Source of the DNA: Trogon surrucura
Taxonomy: Eukaryota > Chordata > Aves > Trogoniformes > Trogonidae
Direction: 5' to 3'
Length of the DNA stretch: 64,000 nucleotides
Assembly: GCA_020746105.1 (NCBI GenBank)
Contig: CM036620.1
Span: 44,288,706 to 44,352,705, forward strand
Position numbers and translations under genes: made by a program. Each line of letters begins with the position of its first letter. The first letter of the stretch is position 1. The notes under the pieces were generated by a model. It saw only the letters and a list, made by a program, of their open reading frames with translations. It was not told where the DNA came from and did not search any database. This document shows, piece by piece, positions 45,534 through 56,580 of the stretch.

Positions 45534-46879
45534 TTGCAGAGTGGTGTATAAAGAGTGTTTTATCAAAGCTTGTGTGAAGTCTAGAGTTCCTGGCGAATCT
45601 GTGTTCACAGGAAACATTCCCTCTACATTCATCTTCCTCTCAACAGGATTCTCAGATTTTCTTTTTGATAGTAACATGGAAAGCTCAGTGGGCTCCTATC
45701 TTCCTGCAGTTCTTTCCAGAGCTATCTTGTTACTCTCATCTGTTGTATTTCAGAACATTACATTGTTTAGAAACTCATTTTCAAAGTGTTTTTCTCCTCG
45801 CATTTATAACACTGAAAATACAAGAAAAGCTATTGTTCATTGTTTTGAATTCTGATTCTTAGTCATTAATTAAGTCCTGAGTTCTGCATGATGCTCTGCA
45901 TGAGCACAGGCATTTTGCCTGCCTACAGAATTTATATGATCTTGGACATAAAGGAAGTAGTATTTTCTATATATTTATTTTATGTCACATTCCTGTAGAG
46001 ACTTAACTGAAGCCAGTCAGCCCAGGTTTTACTTTCAAACTGAGAATAAAATTCTATATATTTAACAAAGTATGATTTCAACACAATTTGTTATCCTTCC
46101 TTCTTCTAAAAATGATAACACAACCATGATTAAAATGCTGGGGGATTCTATTATGCTCCCCTCCACTCTGTTGTATGATGTCAATGGTGGAAATGGTGGC
46201 AACATTTTGACTGATTTTAGTAAAGCCAGAATTTCATTGAATAGCATGGCATTCCCTTGACATAAAACCATCTTCCAGTTACTAAATATTTAGCATAAAT
46301 AACAAAAATTTAGTTTTGTCTGCTGAGTAGGAGTCTTTAGCATTTATATAGAACTTCCTGCATTCACAATGAATTATTAGAGGTCAGAAGGTATGTCTTA
46401 AAAGCAAGACATGAAAGAAAATCTTACTTTAAAGAAGATGAGAGTCGCACAAAAAATAGTTTTCAGATACATAAAGAGTTCCTGTAAGGAAGGTAAAAAG
46501 ATTTTGTTTATATCAGAGGTGAGATGACAAATAATGATATAGAATTGAAATACGATTTTACCTAGATAATAAGGAAAAGGTTTTTTGAGGACTAGTAATT
46601 TTTGGAATAGTTTAAAACCTCTGCTATGGGATCTCTGTATGAAAGTTCAGCTAAATATTCCTCTGAAATATTTTATGTTTGGCCAAATAATAATGAAAAA
46701 AAAATATCAGAATTTGTTGAGACAAATACAAATTTAAGTCCTTTTACCTAAGAAGCATTTTAGTCTCGATGACAAACACGTACATAAACAGAAGTGACAG
46801 GAGAAATGGGGAAGATGCAATTAATCTTCTCTTACCACCAAGCAATATTCCAGATAGCTCTCGTGTTATTTCGTATTTT
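45534..46879. other. Non-coding spacer between two CR1 copies
   Basis: No gene or transposon is visible. The 104-codon plus frame 45541-45855 follows directly after the CR1 truncation point and has no recognisable domain. Confidence 0.55.
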
Positions 46880-48120
46880 CATAGAATCATAGAATACTTT
46901 GGGTTGGAAGGCACCTTTAAAGATCATCTAGTTCAACACCCCTGCAGTGAGCAGCGACATCTTCCACTAGATCCTGTTACTCAGAGCCCCATCAAGCCTG
47001 ACCTTGAATGTCTCCAGTGATGGGGCATCTACCAGGTCTCTGGGAAACTGGTTACGCTGTTTCACCAGCCTCATTGTAAAAAATTTCTTCCTTCTATCTA
47101 GTCTACCCTCTTTTAGTTTAAAATTATTACCCCTTGTCCTTTTGCAACAGGCTTTGCTAAAAAGATTGTTTCCATCTTTCTTATAGGCTCCCTTAAGTAC
47201 TGAAAGCTACAGTTAGGTCTCCCCAGAGCCTTCCCTTCTCCAGGCTGAACAGCCCTAACTCTCTGAGTCTTTCTTCATAGGAGAGGTGTTCTATCCCTTA
47301 GATCATTTTTGTGACCCTCCTCTGCACCTGCTCCAACATGTCATTCTTGTGCTGAGGACTCCAGAGCTGAACACAGTACTCCAAGTGGGGTCTCATAAGA
47401 GCAGAGAAGAGGGGCAAAATCACCTCCCTTGACCTTCTGACATGTTTCTCTTGATGCAGCCCGGGATGTGATAGGCTTTCTGGGCTGCGAACCCACATTG
47501 CTGGCTCATATTCAGTTTTTCATTCACCAACACCCCCCAAGTCCTTCTCTGCAGGACTGCTCTTAAACCCTTCATCCCCCAGCCTGTATTGATACTGTGG
47601 GTTGCTCCATCCCATGTGCAGGACTTTATAGTTGGCCTTGTTGAACCTTGTGTGGTTCACATGGGCCCACTTCTTCAGCTTTTTCAGGTCCCTCTGGATG
47701 ACATCCAATCCCTCAGACATGTCAACCATACCACTCAGCTTGGTGTCATCTGCAAACTTGCTGAGGATGCACTTGATTCCACTGTCTGTGTCATTGATGA
47801 AGATACTAAATAGTACCGGTCCTTGTATTGACCTGACGGACACTGCTTGTTACTAATTTCCATCTGGATGTCAAGCTGTTGACCACTACCCTTTGCGTGC
47901 AACCATCCAACCAATTCCTTATCCACCAAACATTCCACCCATCGAATTAATAAGAATGTCATGGAGGACTCTGTCGAAGACTTTACAGATAGATGACATC
48001 CACAGCTCTTCAGTTGTCCACCAGTGTAGTCATTCCATCATAGAAGGCCACTAGGCTGGTCAGGCAGGACTTGCCCTTGATGAAGCTGTGCTGACCGTCT
48101 CAAATCCCGATTATATTACC
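46880..48120 (-). mobile_element. CR1 LINE, 1.2 kb copy of a third subfamily
   Basis: Starts with CATAGAATCATAGAATAC and the UTR GGTTGGAAGGCACCTTTAAA. On the minus strand it runs into the C-terminal domain and reverse transcriptase. Frames 47298-47498 ([20 protein letters not shown]) and 47520-47843 ([11 protein letters not shown] and FADDTKLSG) are open pieces broken by frameshifts. The plus-strand phrase GGCAGGACTTGCCCTTGATG marks the [18 protein letters not shown] motif near 48065. Similarity fades past about 48120, so the 5' boundary is approximate. More mutated than the 41.7 kb copy. Confidence 0.9.
47298..47843 (-). pseudogene. Broken CR1 reverse transcriptase (FADD region and C-terminal block)
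   Basis: The larger open piece (47520-47843, 107 codons) carries FADDTKLSG, the metal-binding catalytic motif of the reverse transcriptase, and the conserved [17 protein letters not shown]. The second piece (47298-47498, 66 codons) continues with [16 protein letters not shown] and [10 protein letters not shown] in another frame. The GVPQGS motif that should precede GPVLF is damaged. It is a remnant of one ORF, inactive. Confidence 0.85.
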
Positions 48121-49443
48121 TCTGTATAGTATCTGTCTAGATTAACAATTTTCGCATTCACAGGCAGGTCTGATGTCCTGACCTTGGTGTAAATGCATTT
48201 CTCATATTTTTTTTATGAAGGAGGGCGCCATGACGTCAGCCATCTAACTGTCCTGTATCCAGTGGCACGAACTGATAAAGAGGGGATGCATCCTACAGTC
48301 TTTGAAGATAGGCACGGTTGATTGGACTAGAAAAATGAGCAGTGACGCAATGAGGAAATGGGCATTTTTTATAAAGCAATGTAAAGAATTATAAAGAAAA
48401 AATAGCAGAAATTAAAAACAATGGATATTGGCCCCTTTTATGTATTATATTTTATTAGAAACTTTTTACAACTCAGAACAAAGGTAGAGTATTTAAAATT
48501 TATAATACCATAGATAAGAGGGCCAAATATAAAATATAGAAAAAAATCTTTCTGCAATAGTTTCGAATGCTATATTGCTTTCTATAATTAGGATTTTTGT
48601 TATGAAGTAAACTATTAATTTGATAGAATTATAGCTATATAAAATAAAAACTTCCTGAAAACTTTTTGAAAGCAAAGTTAGCTGGTAGTTTGTAGTAAGT
48701 AAACATTGAAAAATACTTTCAATATTTATATTCCTGTCTATTAATCTAGGTGTTAACAACAAAATTTGAATAGTCTTTGCAATAATAATTTTTAAAAGTT
48801 TGGGCTCCACAGATCAAAATTACTAACTTCCTAATACTGTAATCCTTTTTATCTTTTCATCACTGTTTGCAATACTGAGCAGGGCATAAAAAGAATTGTG
48901 ATTAAGAGATTAGGACAGGAAATTGTCCACTGCTCTTAAACTCTGTGTGCTTCTCTTACATGTTCACCTTTTGTCTTCAAGACTGATTTTGAGTGAAGTG
49001 TTCTTTACCACCCATTCCATAATTTCTTTTGCTGCTTTTTAATTACCCATATTTGTAATTGTAATTGAATTTTTGGCTGCACTAATGCTTGTGTTGTAAT
49101 AGCAGCCTTATTCTGACAGCCTAGAAATAGCAAGTGTACAAAAATGTTTCCTCTCAAAAAAAATTATTTTAGTTCAGTAGTCTGTTACAAATATACAAAA
49201 AGTAGTAGTAGAAAACCATTGCACATAGGTCAGAGAAAATTTCCAAAAAAAATAAAACTTAAGATACTTTTTACAAACAGAATCTATAAAACTTCTTTTG
49301 TTCCTAGTTCTTGATTTTAAGTTTGCAGTCTGAGTCAAGAAAAACTCCTGATGGACCTGACATCTTTTTCCTTATACCTTGAGTTAATTATAGTGTGTCT
49401 GTCCTGGAGCAAGGTGAAACCAAACAAATCTGAAACGTATACT

Positions 49444-49496
<53 letters not shown>

Positions 49497-49889
49497 TTAT
49501 ATATTCTAGGATGGTAAAGTAAATTGCCCATTAAACTTCAAGAAGGTATAAACATCTATATCTTTCTACACTTCTACTGAAAGAAAATACTTTTGTAAGC
49601 AATCTATGCAATAATTTCTATGGGAGTTTTACATTACAGATATTCTTAAGCAAATGACTTCTCACATACTGTTAGTCATGACAGAATTTTTTGAGACACT
49701 AGTCTCTAGCAATAGCCAAACCTCTGTTTCCTGGGGGGAAAGGAAAAGGAGGAAAGACTGTTTTCAGAGGTACCAACCTCTTCTCTTTCTCCTCTGTCAT
49801 TTGTATTTCTCAACAGGAATATATATTTCAAGATAAAATTAGAACTTTTTCTGATTCCATACCTAGATTCCAAGGCAGGCCTATGTTAC
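48121..49889. other. Non-coding DNA with a CpG-containing segment and an AC microsatellite
   Basis: 48121-48330 has higher GC than its surroundings and includes a perfect TGACGTCA (48231-48238). It may be an unrecognised extension of the CR1 or another repeat. The rest is AT-rich and featureless except for the microsatellite at 49449-49495. The 105-codon minus frame 48493-48810 is Ile/Leu/Ser-rich because of AT bias and shows no domain. Confidence 0.5.
49449..49495. repeat. (AC)23 microsatellite
   Basis: An uninterrupted AC run of 47 bases, long enough to be length-variable between individuals. Confidence 0.97.
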
Positions 49890-50098
49890 ACAGAGTAACA
49901 GAGTCACAGAGTGTTAGAGATTGGAAGGGACCTCAAAGATCATCAAGTCCAACCCCCTGCCAGAGCAGGATCACCTACAGTAGATCGCACAGGAACATGT
50001 CCAGGTGGGTTTTGAATGTCTCCAGAGAAGTAGACTCCACAACCTCCCTGGGCAGCCTGTTCCAGTGCTCTGTCATCCTCACAGTGAAAAAGTTCTTC
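49890..50098 (-). mobile_element. CR1 LINE, very short 3' end
   Basis: Starts with CAGAGTAACAGAGTCACAGA, a mutated octamer tail. It continues through GATCATCAAGTCCAACCCC, GCAGGATCACCTACAGTAG and CTGGGCAGCCTGTTCCAGTG to the end of the ORF, stopping at about 50098. Same subfamily as 45143-45533. Only about 200 bases were copied. Confidence 0.9.
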
Positions 50099-53000
50099 AA
50101 GGTGTGCTGATTTCCAAGCTAAAAGAATCGAGAATACGTACCTAAAGATCTAGTAGCCATGCTCCTCATTGTTCTTCTTGACCTGAATGTAGCTTTTCTT
50201 GAAGCATCCAAACTCTTAAAAATTTTGGACTATACTGCTTACTTAAATAAAACTGAGGGATTTGGAAAAAAAAAAAAAAAAAAAAGGAGGGGAGGTAAAG
50301 GACATGATGAGACAGAGAGACAGAGCATATATTTCTAATTTAGTTTCTGTTTTCTAGTGAATGAAGGTTCATTGATTATTTTTGTCAATGGACTTTTCAT
50401 TCAGCACTTTGGCTCAGATTTACATTTTGTAACTTATGACAGAATGTTGTCTGAGGAATGGGTATATTCCCTCAAAAGTGAATTTTAATTGTTTCAACTG
50501 AGTGAATGAGAAGGGTCTCAGTCTCTGTAGTATGTCAAACTTAAACAACTGATAATATTCTACTTAGCCTAAAGGATGATAATGATCAAATATGATTACT
50601 TTATAGAGTAAATAAACAATTTTATAACATCATTTAAGTAAAGCAGCCTACTGAATAGAACTTATGTCAGGCTTCCAAGAGTCGTTCCAATTCAGACTGT
50701 AAGTAGTGGCTCCACTCTTACTTCTCACATAAATTTTATCTTGCATTTTAGTTTCATCAGCGTCAAGTATTGCCTTACTCAATTTTTAATTTTATTGGTG
50801 TGCATATACAAATAAAAAAAATGCTGGCAAAACTTTAGTCACTATTTCATTTAGTGTCCTATGAATATAGTACCTTCTGCCATTTGTCACATATTTGAAT
50901 AATTAAAATCTAGTATAATGTGTGAATAGTTAATTTGAGAAATTTGTAATATATTATGGACAGTGCCTTCTGTGCTATGATAGATTCTTTGGTTTTGCTA
51001 TCTCTTGCTTGCAGTTTATCATATGGTCATAAATTTGGTGCTAGAGGAACAAAACAGAAACTGAAGATCAGGAAGAGGAAAAATAAGGATGTGACCTGAA
51101 GCACCATCATTAGAAAACATGCTTTTTAATAGAAAATGTTATGATAGGAAAAAAAAGTTTCAAAGACTGTATTCATAATCAATAGCATTGCTGAAAGATT
51201 ATTTAACTTTTGGTTATAAAAATGTATTTTATGAATATGAAAATTAAGTAACCATACCCAGTACTCCATTTCTGGTTAAATGTTTGTCAAGATCCATAAT
51301 TCCTTACACAAAAAGTCTTTCTGAGTGTTTCAAATCAACTTGTAAAACATGTTGTTGTTTTCAACAGGATTTCTAAAAACTTGTTTCTGCTTCTCCAAAA
51401 TTGTCTGTTATTGACATTTAAAAGTCTCTAGAAATGTCCCTTTCAGAAGACAATTGGCTTTCTAAATTCTTTGTTCTGTTCAGTTGGCCAGAGGTAGCTA
51501 AAATACTTGCCTTAGAGTACAACTTTTCTATATGCTAAATGTGCATATTAATCTGCAAAACCAAAGAAATTCCTAACAGTATATACCAGAAGCATGCAAG
51601 TGCTTATTTATTACCCGAAGCAGTATTCAAATTAGTAGCCTAGTATGTTTCTGGTTTCTGTTTTCAGCCTATGCCTAAGGTGAGGGAGGTGGAATATTAG
51701 TGTAACAGCATAGATAAATCTTAATGAGAATATAAGTAGTTATTGTCCACTTTATTAAATAACGGGGTCATTATTCTTTTCCAAGACAATTCCCACCACT
51801 ATGATGTTGGTTTGCTTTACTGTTTTGTGGTCACTTCCAGCCACATTCAGCCTGCAGATATGTGAGCACAATTTTTTGTTAGTTTAAATTTGGCTTGCAC
51901 TTTTTATTCTTATATGACACATAAATGTGTTTGTTTTTTTCTAACTATCTACTTTCTAAGATAGACAATCTCATAGTAAATTTCCACAATAAATAGGGGG
52001 TTTATTTCCAACTGAATAAAATTACTTTTTTTGTTTTCTGGTATGTGTGAACAGAGGTAGGCAGAATAGGAGACAATAGAGGGGAGGCTAACTTTGTCTC
52101 TTACATTCAAGAAACCTGTCATCTTTAATTCAATATCTATCCACAGTGTATGTCTATTCAGCTCTTCACCTTCTTGTCCTACCAAGTATGTGGGAAATCA
52201 GAAGTAAATAGAGAAAACTGATATGATAACATAGAATGCGTAACATCAAAAACATAGAGAGCTGGACTTTATTTGCACTGGTTTTGTGAACAACTTCATA
52301 GTAATAATAATTGCAGTTAAATAATTCACTGAAGCCTGGCTCCATTTCCAGCTGTGCCAATGGACTTCACATAATACATTATTTTAGGCCTTTATCTCAA
52401 CTATTCCATCTATAATATCAGATAATAATGTTCATCTTTCTATATTTCTTGAGTTGCTTAAGGTAGGAATTGCATAAATGCCTGAATATTAGTATTTTCA
52501 TTTCTATCATTGTCCCTTATGCAGATTTAATACAAAAGTTCATATCTTCCTTTGTTCAGCAAATGCAAAGTTTCTTCTTATCTGTCAGAAACCATACATT
52601 CTTAAATGCCAATTTTGTCAAATCACATTTCTGATCATTATTGCTTTCAATGCCTATGTTCATTTGTCTATCATGTAGAACAAGAAAAATTTCATTCATC
52701 CCAAGATTGCTTTGTAGCACTTAAAGTTCTCCAGGAGTACTGTTGGAATTCACTTGCTTTCAATTCTAAGTGTTGAAGTTGTTTTTCAGATAACATGTAT
52801 ATTTAACATTTGCTGACATGTCAGAAGAAGAAAATCTAATTTGAAGTCAATTCTGTAGAAGTCTGTGTAAAACTTGTTAGATTTTGGTGCACTTTGGTAG
52901 TTTCCCATGAGAAAATTGTAATAATGCAAAATTAAAGGTCAGTAAAAAAGGTTGTTTTAAATGAAGGTACTATTGCGATATGGGAGCTGCCTCTTTTTAA

Positions 53001-56000
53001 CTGTTTTGAACAAAATAAGTACTTCCTGTTCATTTTCTATTTAGAAAAGATATATTAGTTTTCCCTTGAGTAGTATAGTCCACTTCTCTTGAAGATGGGG
53101 TTAAGATATTTGACTTTTGGTGGTTTGTGTCCTGTTATGTGAAGCATTTGAAGTAAATTCTACCCTTTCTCACTGAAGGAGATAAACCCTAGACTCTTTC
53201 CCCTTATTGAAAACTCTTCCTTGAGAAAGAATCCCTTCCACTTGAGTGGTCAATGACTGCTACACACTGGATAGAAATAAGAACTCCACTACCCAGGAAG
53301 CATTAAGTAAAATTAAACCCAGTAACAGGACGACTACTGTAAAATAGAAAGAGAACAGGATGGAAGGTCTTCTTGTCCATCTTAAGTCCTTTTGCAGATT
53401 CCCTATAAAGTTATCCATGCTAATGCAGAATAGCAGCAACAACACTTTCTTCATGGGTACTGTGTAGCCCTGCGTATGCCGTGCACAGAAGCAACAGATT
53501 TGAATTTAGTTTTATTGGACTCACTACCAAAGAAACAACTCAAACCCATGTCACGAATCCTGTAAAAGCTGATTATACCTTCTTGCAAACAGTTATTAAA
53601 TGGCTTAAAAAACATGCTTTCAGTGGAAAAAAGAAAATTCTTACAAAAGAAACAAACAGGGAAATAACAATTGTTTTTTGAACTATAACAGTTTTACAGT
53701 GTTTTTTCTTGCTAGGAAGTGGGTTTTAGTACATCTGTAGTGAACTCCCTCGAGAACCTTCACTCACATGCTAAGACTTTCAAGATAGCTACATCAGGTT
53801 AAATACAACATTTTATCCTGTTAGCTGGCCTCACTTTGTCTGAGACCTGATTCTTTATCCTCATCAGCGCTATCACCTACTTCATCATCTAATTCCTCGC
53901 TGATAAACAAGTGTTTGAGATAGGACGTGTATCTTATTGCTGAAATTATTGAAAATGGTCATACAATCTAATAGGCTTAGTGGAAAATAAAACTTGTGCT
54001 GGTGGTACTTATGCACCAAAAGTCCAAGCCTGGAAGTGTCATTCATGCCCAACACCTGCAAGCCTCTGTGTGTCTTGGTTTTGGTTGTTCAAGTTGCTCT
54101 GGTTATCTGGCTCCAAAACATATAACAACTTTAAAACCTCCCACATCTTTCTTCTTTCTTTCTTTGCTTTCTTTGTTTTTTTTTCTTTTGTTTTGTTTTT
54201 AATCTTGTTTCTGCCATAGCCTTCCCATTTTTCTAGGGCTAAATTTGTAATTTCATTTCATAAGTTAAAAAAAAGGTTACCTTCGTATGTCAGCCTTCCT
54301 GAGGATATGTTTCCTCTTCAGAAGAGTAAAACATGGAATACTTGTGTTTTAAACCACTTCACTTTACTGTCTGTAAAGATTTCCTGGACTCTTTATTTTA
54401 CACTGTACTATAAACTCGTGTATTTCTCTTCTATATAGCTCTTCTAAAGATTCTCTCTTCCACAAACGTGCTGAACTTTCTTATCTGCCCTTAGAATCTG
54501 GCTTTTAGGGAGGCTGTTTTCAAAGCTTGCTTTGTTGTCATGAGAGCTAATTTAAAGCTATTGTCACAAAGCTGAAGAGTAACTCTCCCAAGATGATGTT
54601 CTTGATTTTCTATTCTATTTCTCATAGATTTTTTTTTTTTTTGGTCAAGTAAGCCAAAACACTATTTTAACACTATCTGTGCATCTGTACTATGTTTTCA
54701 TGCTGTATTCCAGTCTTATATTCCTCTACTATCACCTTTGGTTTTTGACCATGTGTTTCTTGCACAACTGGACAATAATAGTTGCTCTCATCAGTGTTAC
54801 ATTTGTATTTTATACAACTTATGGTCTGATCTTCTTATGGCAACACCTTTAGCAACGTTATTGTCTCGTCAAAAAGCAGACTAGAGTAGAGGCAAGAGAG
54901 TCAGAGGAATCTCAGCAATATTTATCTGCTGTCTGCAATCCAGGTGAACCTACCCTTTGACATTGTGATAATAAGCTGGACTGGCAAATGTAAAATAAGG
55001 TATCTATTTCCATTACATTTTTGGATGCATAAAGTTATTTATTAGTTAAATTATAGACAGCATCCATTATTTAATACTGATTTATATTTTCCTTGCAGTA
55101 TCAGATTACCAGAGCTAGTAAATTCTGGATTTTTTTTCAGATTTCCTTACTGCTATTGGCAGATGCCTTGCATATGTTCTCAACATCTAATTTTCCCTTT
55201 TTATTGCAAAGTCATTGTTGCTCATTAATTATTTTTTGCTAATAATAGAAGCACAATGATTTAATTTCAGAAGTATTTTACTGGTGAATACAGATGCTTT
55301 TCTTTTTTTCCCTTTGTTGTAACTGACCTCTAAACATTACACAATTTTAAGGTGGACATTTCTTTAGTCCTTAGATACAAAGTTATCACACTTAGAAAAC
55401 CATATTTATGTAGATAATGTCATGATGCAGGAGATTTATATAACATGATAGTGTTTCAGTTTTAGAATGCTGTTTTACTCCTCAGTTAAGGATGGATTAA
55501 AAGATGATGATATTGCAAAATAAGAAATCAGAATTTTGTCAGAAATGACCAAACAACATCCAATGGAGTCATCATTTTTTTTGCCTTTCCAAAACAATCT
55601 GCAGTCCACACATATGTATAAGCACATCTATATATCCTGCAGTCAGAACTGAGCACGCAGTAGAAAAAGTATTGTGCTGCTTTTTCTGTGGAATTTAAGT
55701 GAATACGGAAGGTTGCAATGCACAGTAAGGAGGCTCTGCTGATGTCTTGGTTATTTTCCATGTGATTAGTTTGTGGACAGAGGTCAGATTCACGCCCAAG
55801 CACAGCTCCAGTCTTACTGGGGAAGTACGATAGTTGTGATCATAGCCTATGACATAAGGATAAATGGGGCTGGTGGCAAAGAAATTAAGTTAATAGATTA
55901 CTCACATTTAGTCTTTAGTGTTAAATGGCCAGGTAACATAACTGCCAAACACTGAACTGAGCATAATAGCTTATTTTCATGAAAGCATAACATGTTGGTC

Positions 56001-56280
56001 AAATGTATTTTCCAGAGGGTTGAATCCATGAAGAGACAGAGAATCCAATTCTTTGCTAATTTCATCTAATGGTGAAATATTTTGAAGTTCATGCCTTACC
56101 TTCAGCTTCTGTATCTTGGTTAGAAATATTTCTGCTCAAACCTGCCAACCTTAATTTTTATAGGCACAGAGACAGATAATCACAGTTGTGTTGCTTCTTA
56201 AGCCTACTGGTGTCTTGGAATTTCATTCAATATCTTTGAGTGGAAAATAGTTCATTAAAAGAACTTGTATTGGTGTGGCC
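50099..56280. other. 6.2 kb without recognisable gene or transposon
   Basis: AT-rich unique DNA. An AATAAA followed by A20 occurs at 50246-50285. A T-rich stretch at 54140-54210 produces hydrophobic chance frames (53980-54219). A T14 run lies at 54629-54642. Confidence 0.5.
50266..50285 (+). repeat. Poly(A) run of 20, 15 bases after AATAAA
   Basis: AATAAA at 50246-50251, then 14 bases, then 20 uninterrupted A. The spacing is that of a polyadenylated transcript end, but no matching target-site duplication was seen nearby. Confidence 0.6.
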
Positions 56281-56580
56281 AGTGGTACAGCAACACATTA
56301 GCAGTTCGTGGGGGAATCATGTGGGCTCCTGTCTGACATGAGGACTCCAAGCTGGTGTCCCCAGAAGACATCACCTCTGCACCCCTTCCTCCTCTTCCAG
56401 TGAAGTTAGAACAGGACAGCAGTCAGATCCCAATCTAAAAATTGTTCCCCCAAGAGCATTTGGAAGTGTGCCACTGCCACCATCTCTTGCAAAAACTCTT
56501 TTAGTTCTGATTACACTAATATCTGTGTCTGTGCTTTCTGTGCAGGGTTCTTTAAGTGACTGAGACTGCATTACCAGGGC
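56281..56580. other. GC-richer patch with 66-codon minus-strand frame
   Basis: A 300-base patch of more balanced composition in AT-rich DNA. The minus frame 56371-56571 encodes a peptide containing RVFARDGGSGTLPNALGG that I do not recognise. On the plus strand a pyrimidine tract ends CTGTGCAG at about 56544, resembling a splice acceptor, but no open exon follows. Confidence 0.3.

Noticed and set aside
41664..50098. Recurring similar blocks as a CRISPR-like or tandem array
   Set aside because: The blocks are independent CR1 insertions of different length and subfamily, irregularly spaced, in eukaryotic sequence.
53980..54219. Frame ending in a Phe-rich tail
   Set aside because: The tail comes from a T-rich low-complexity stretch.
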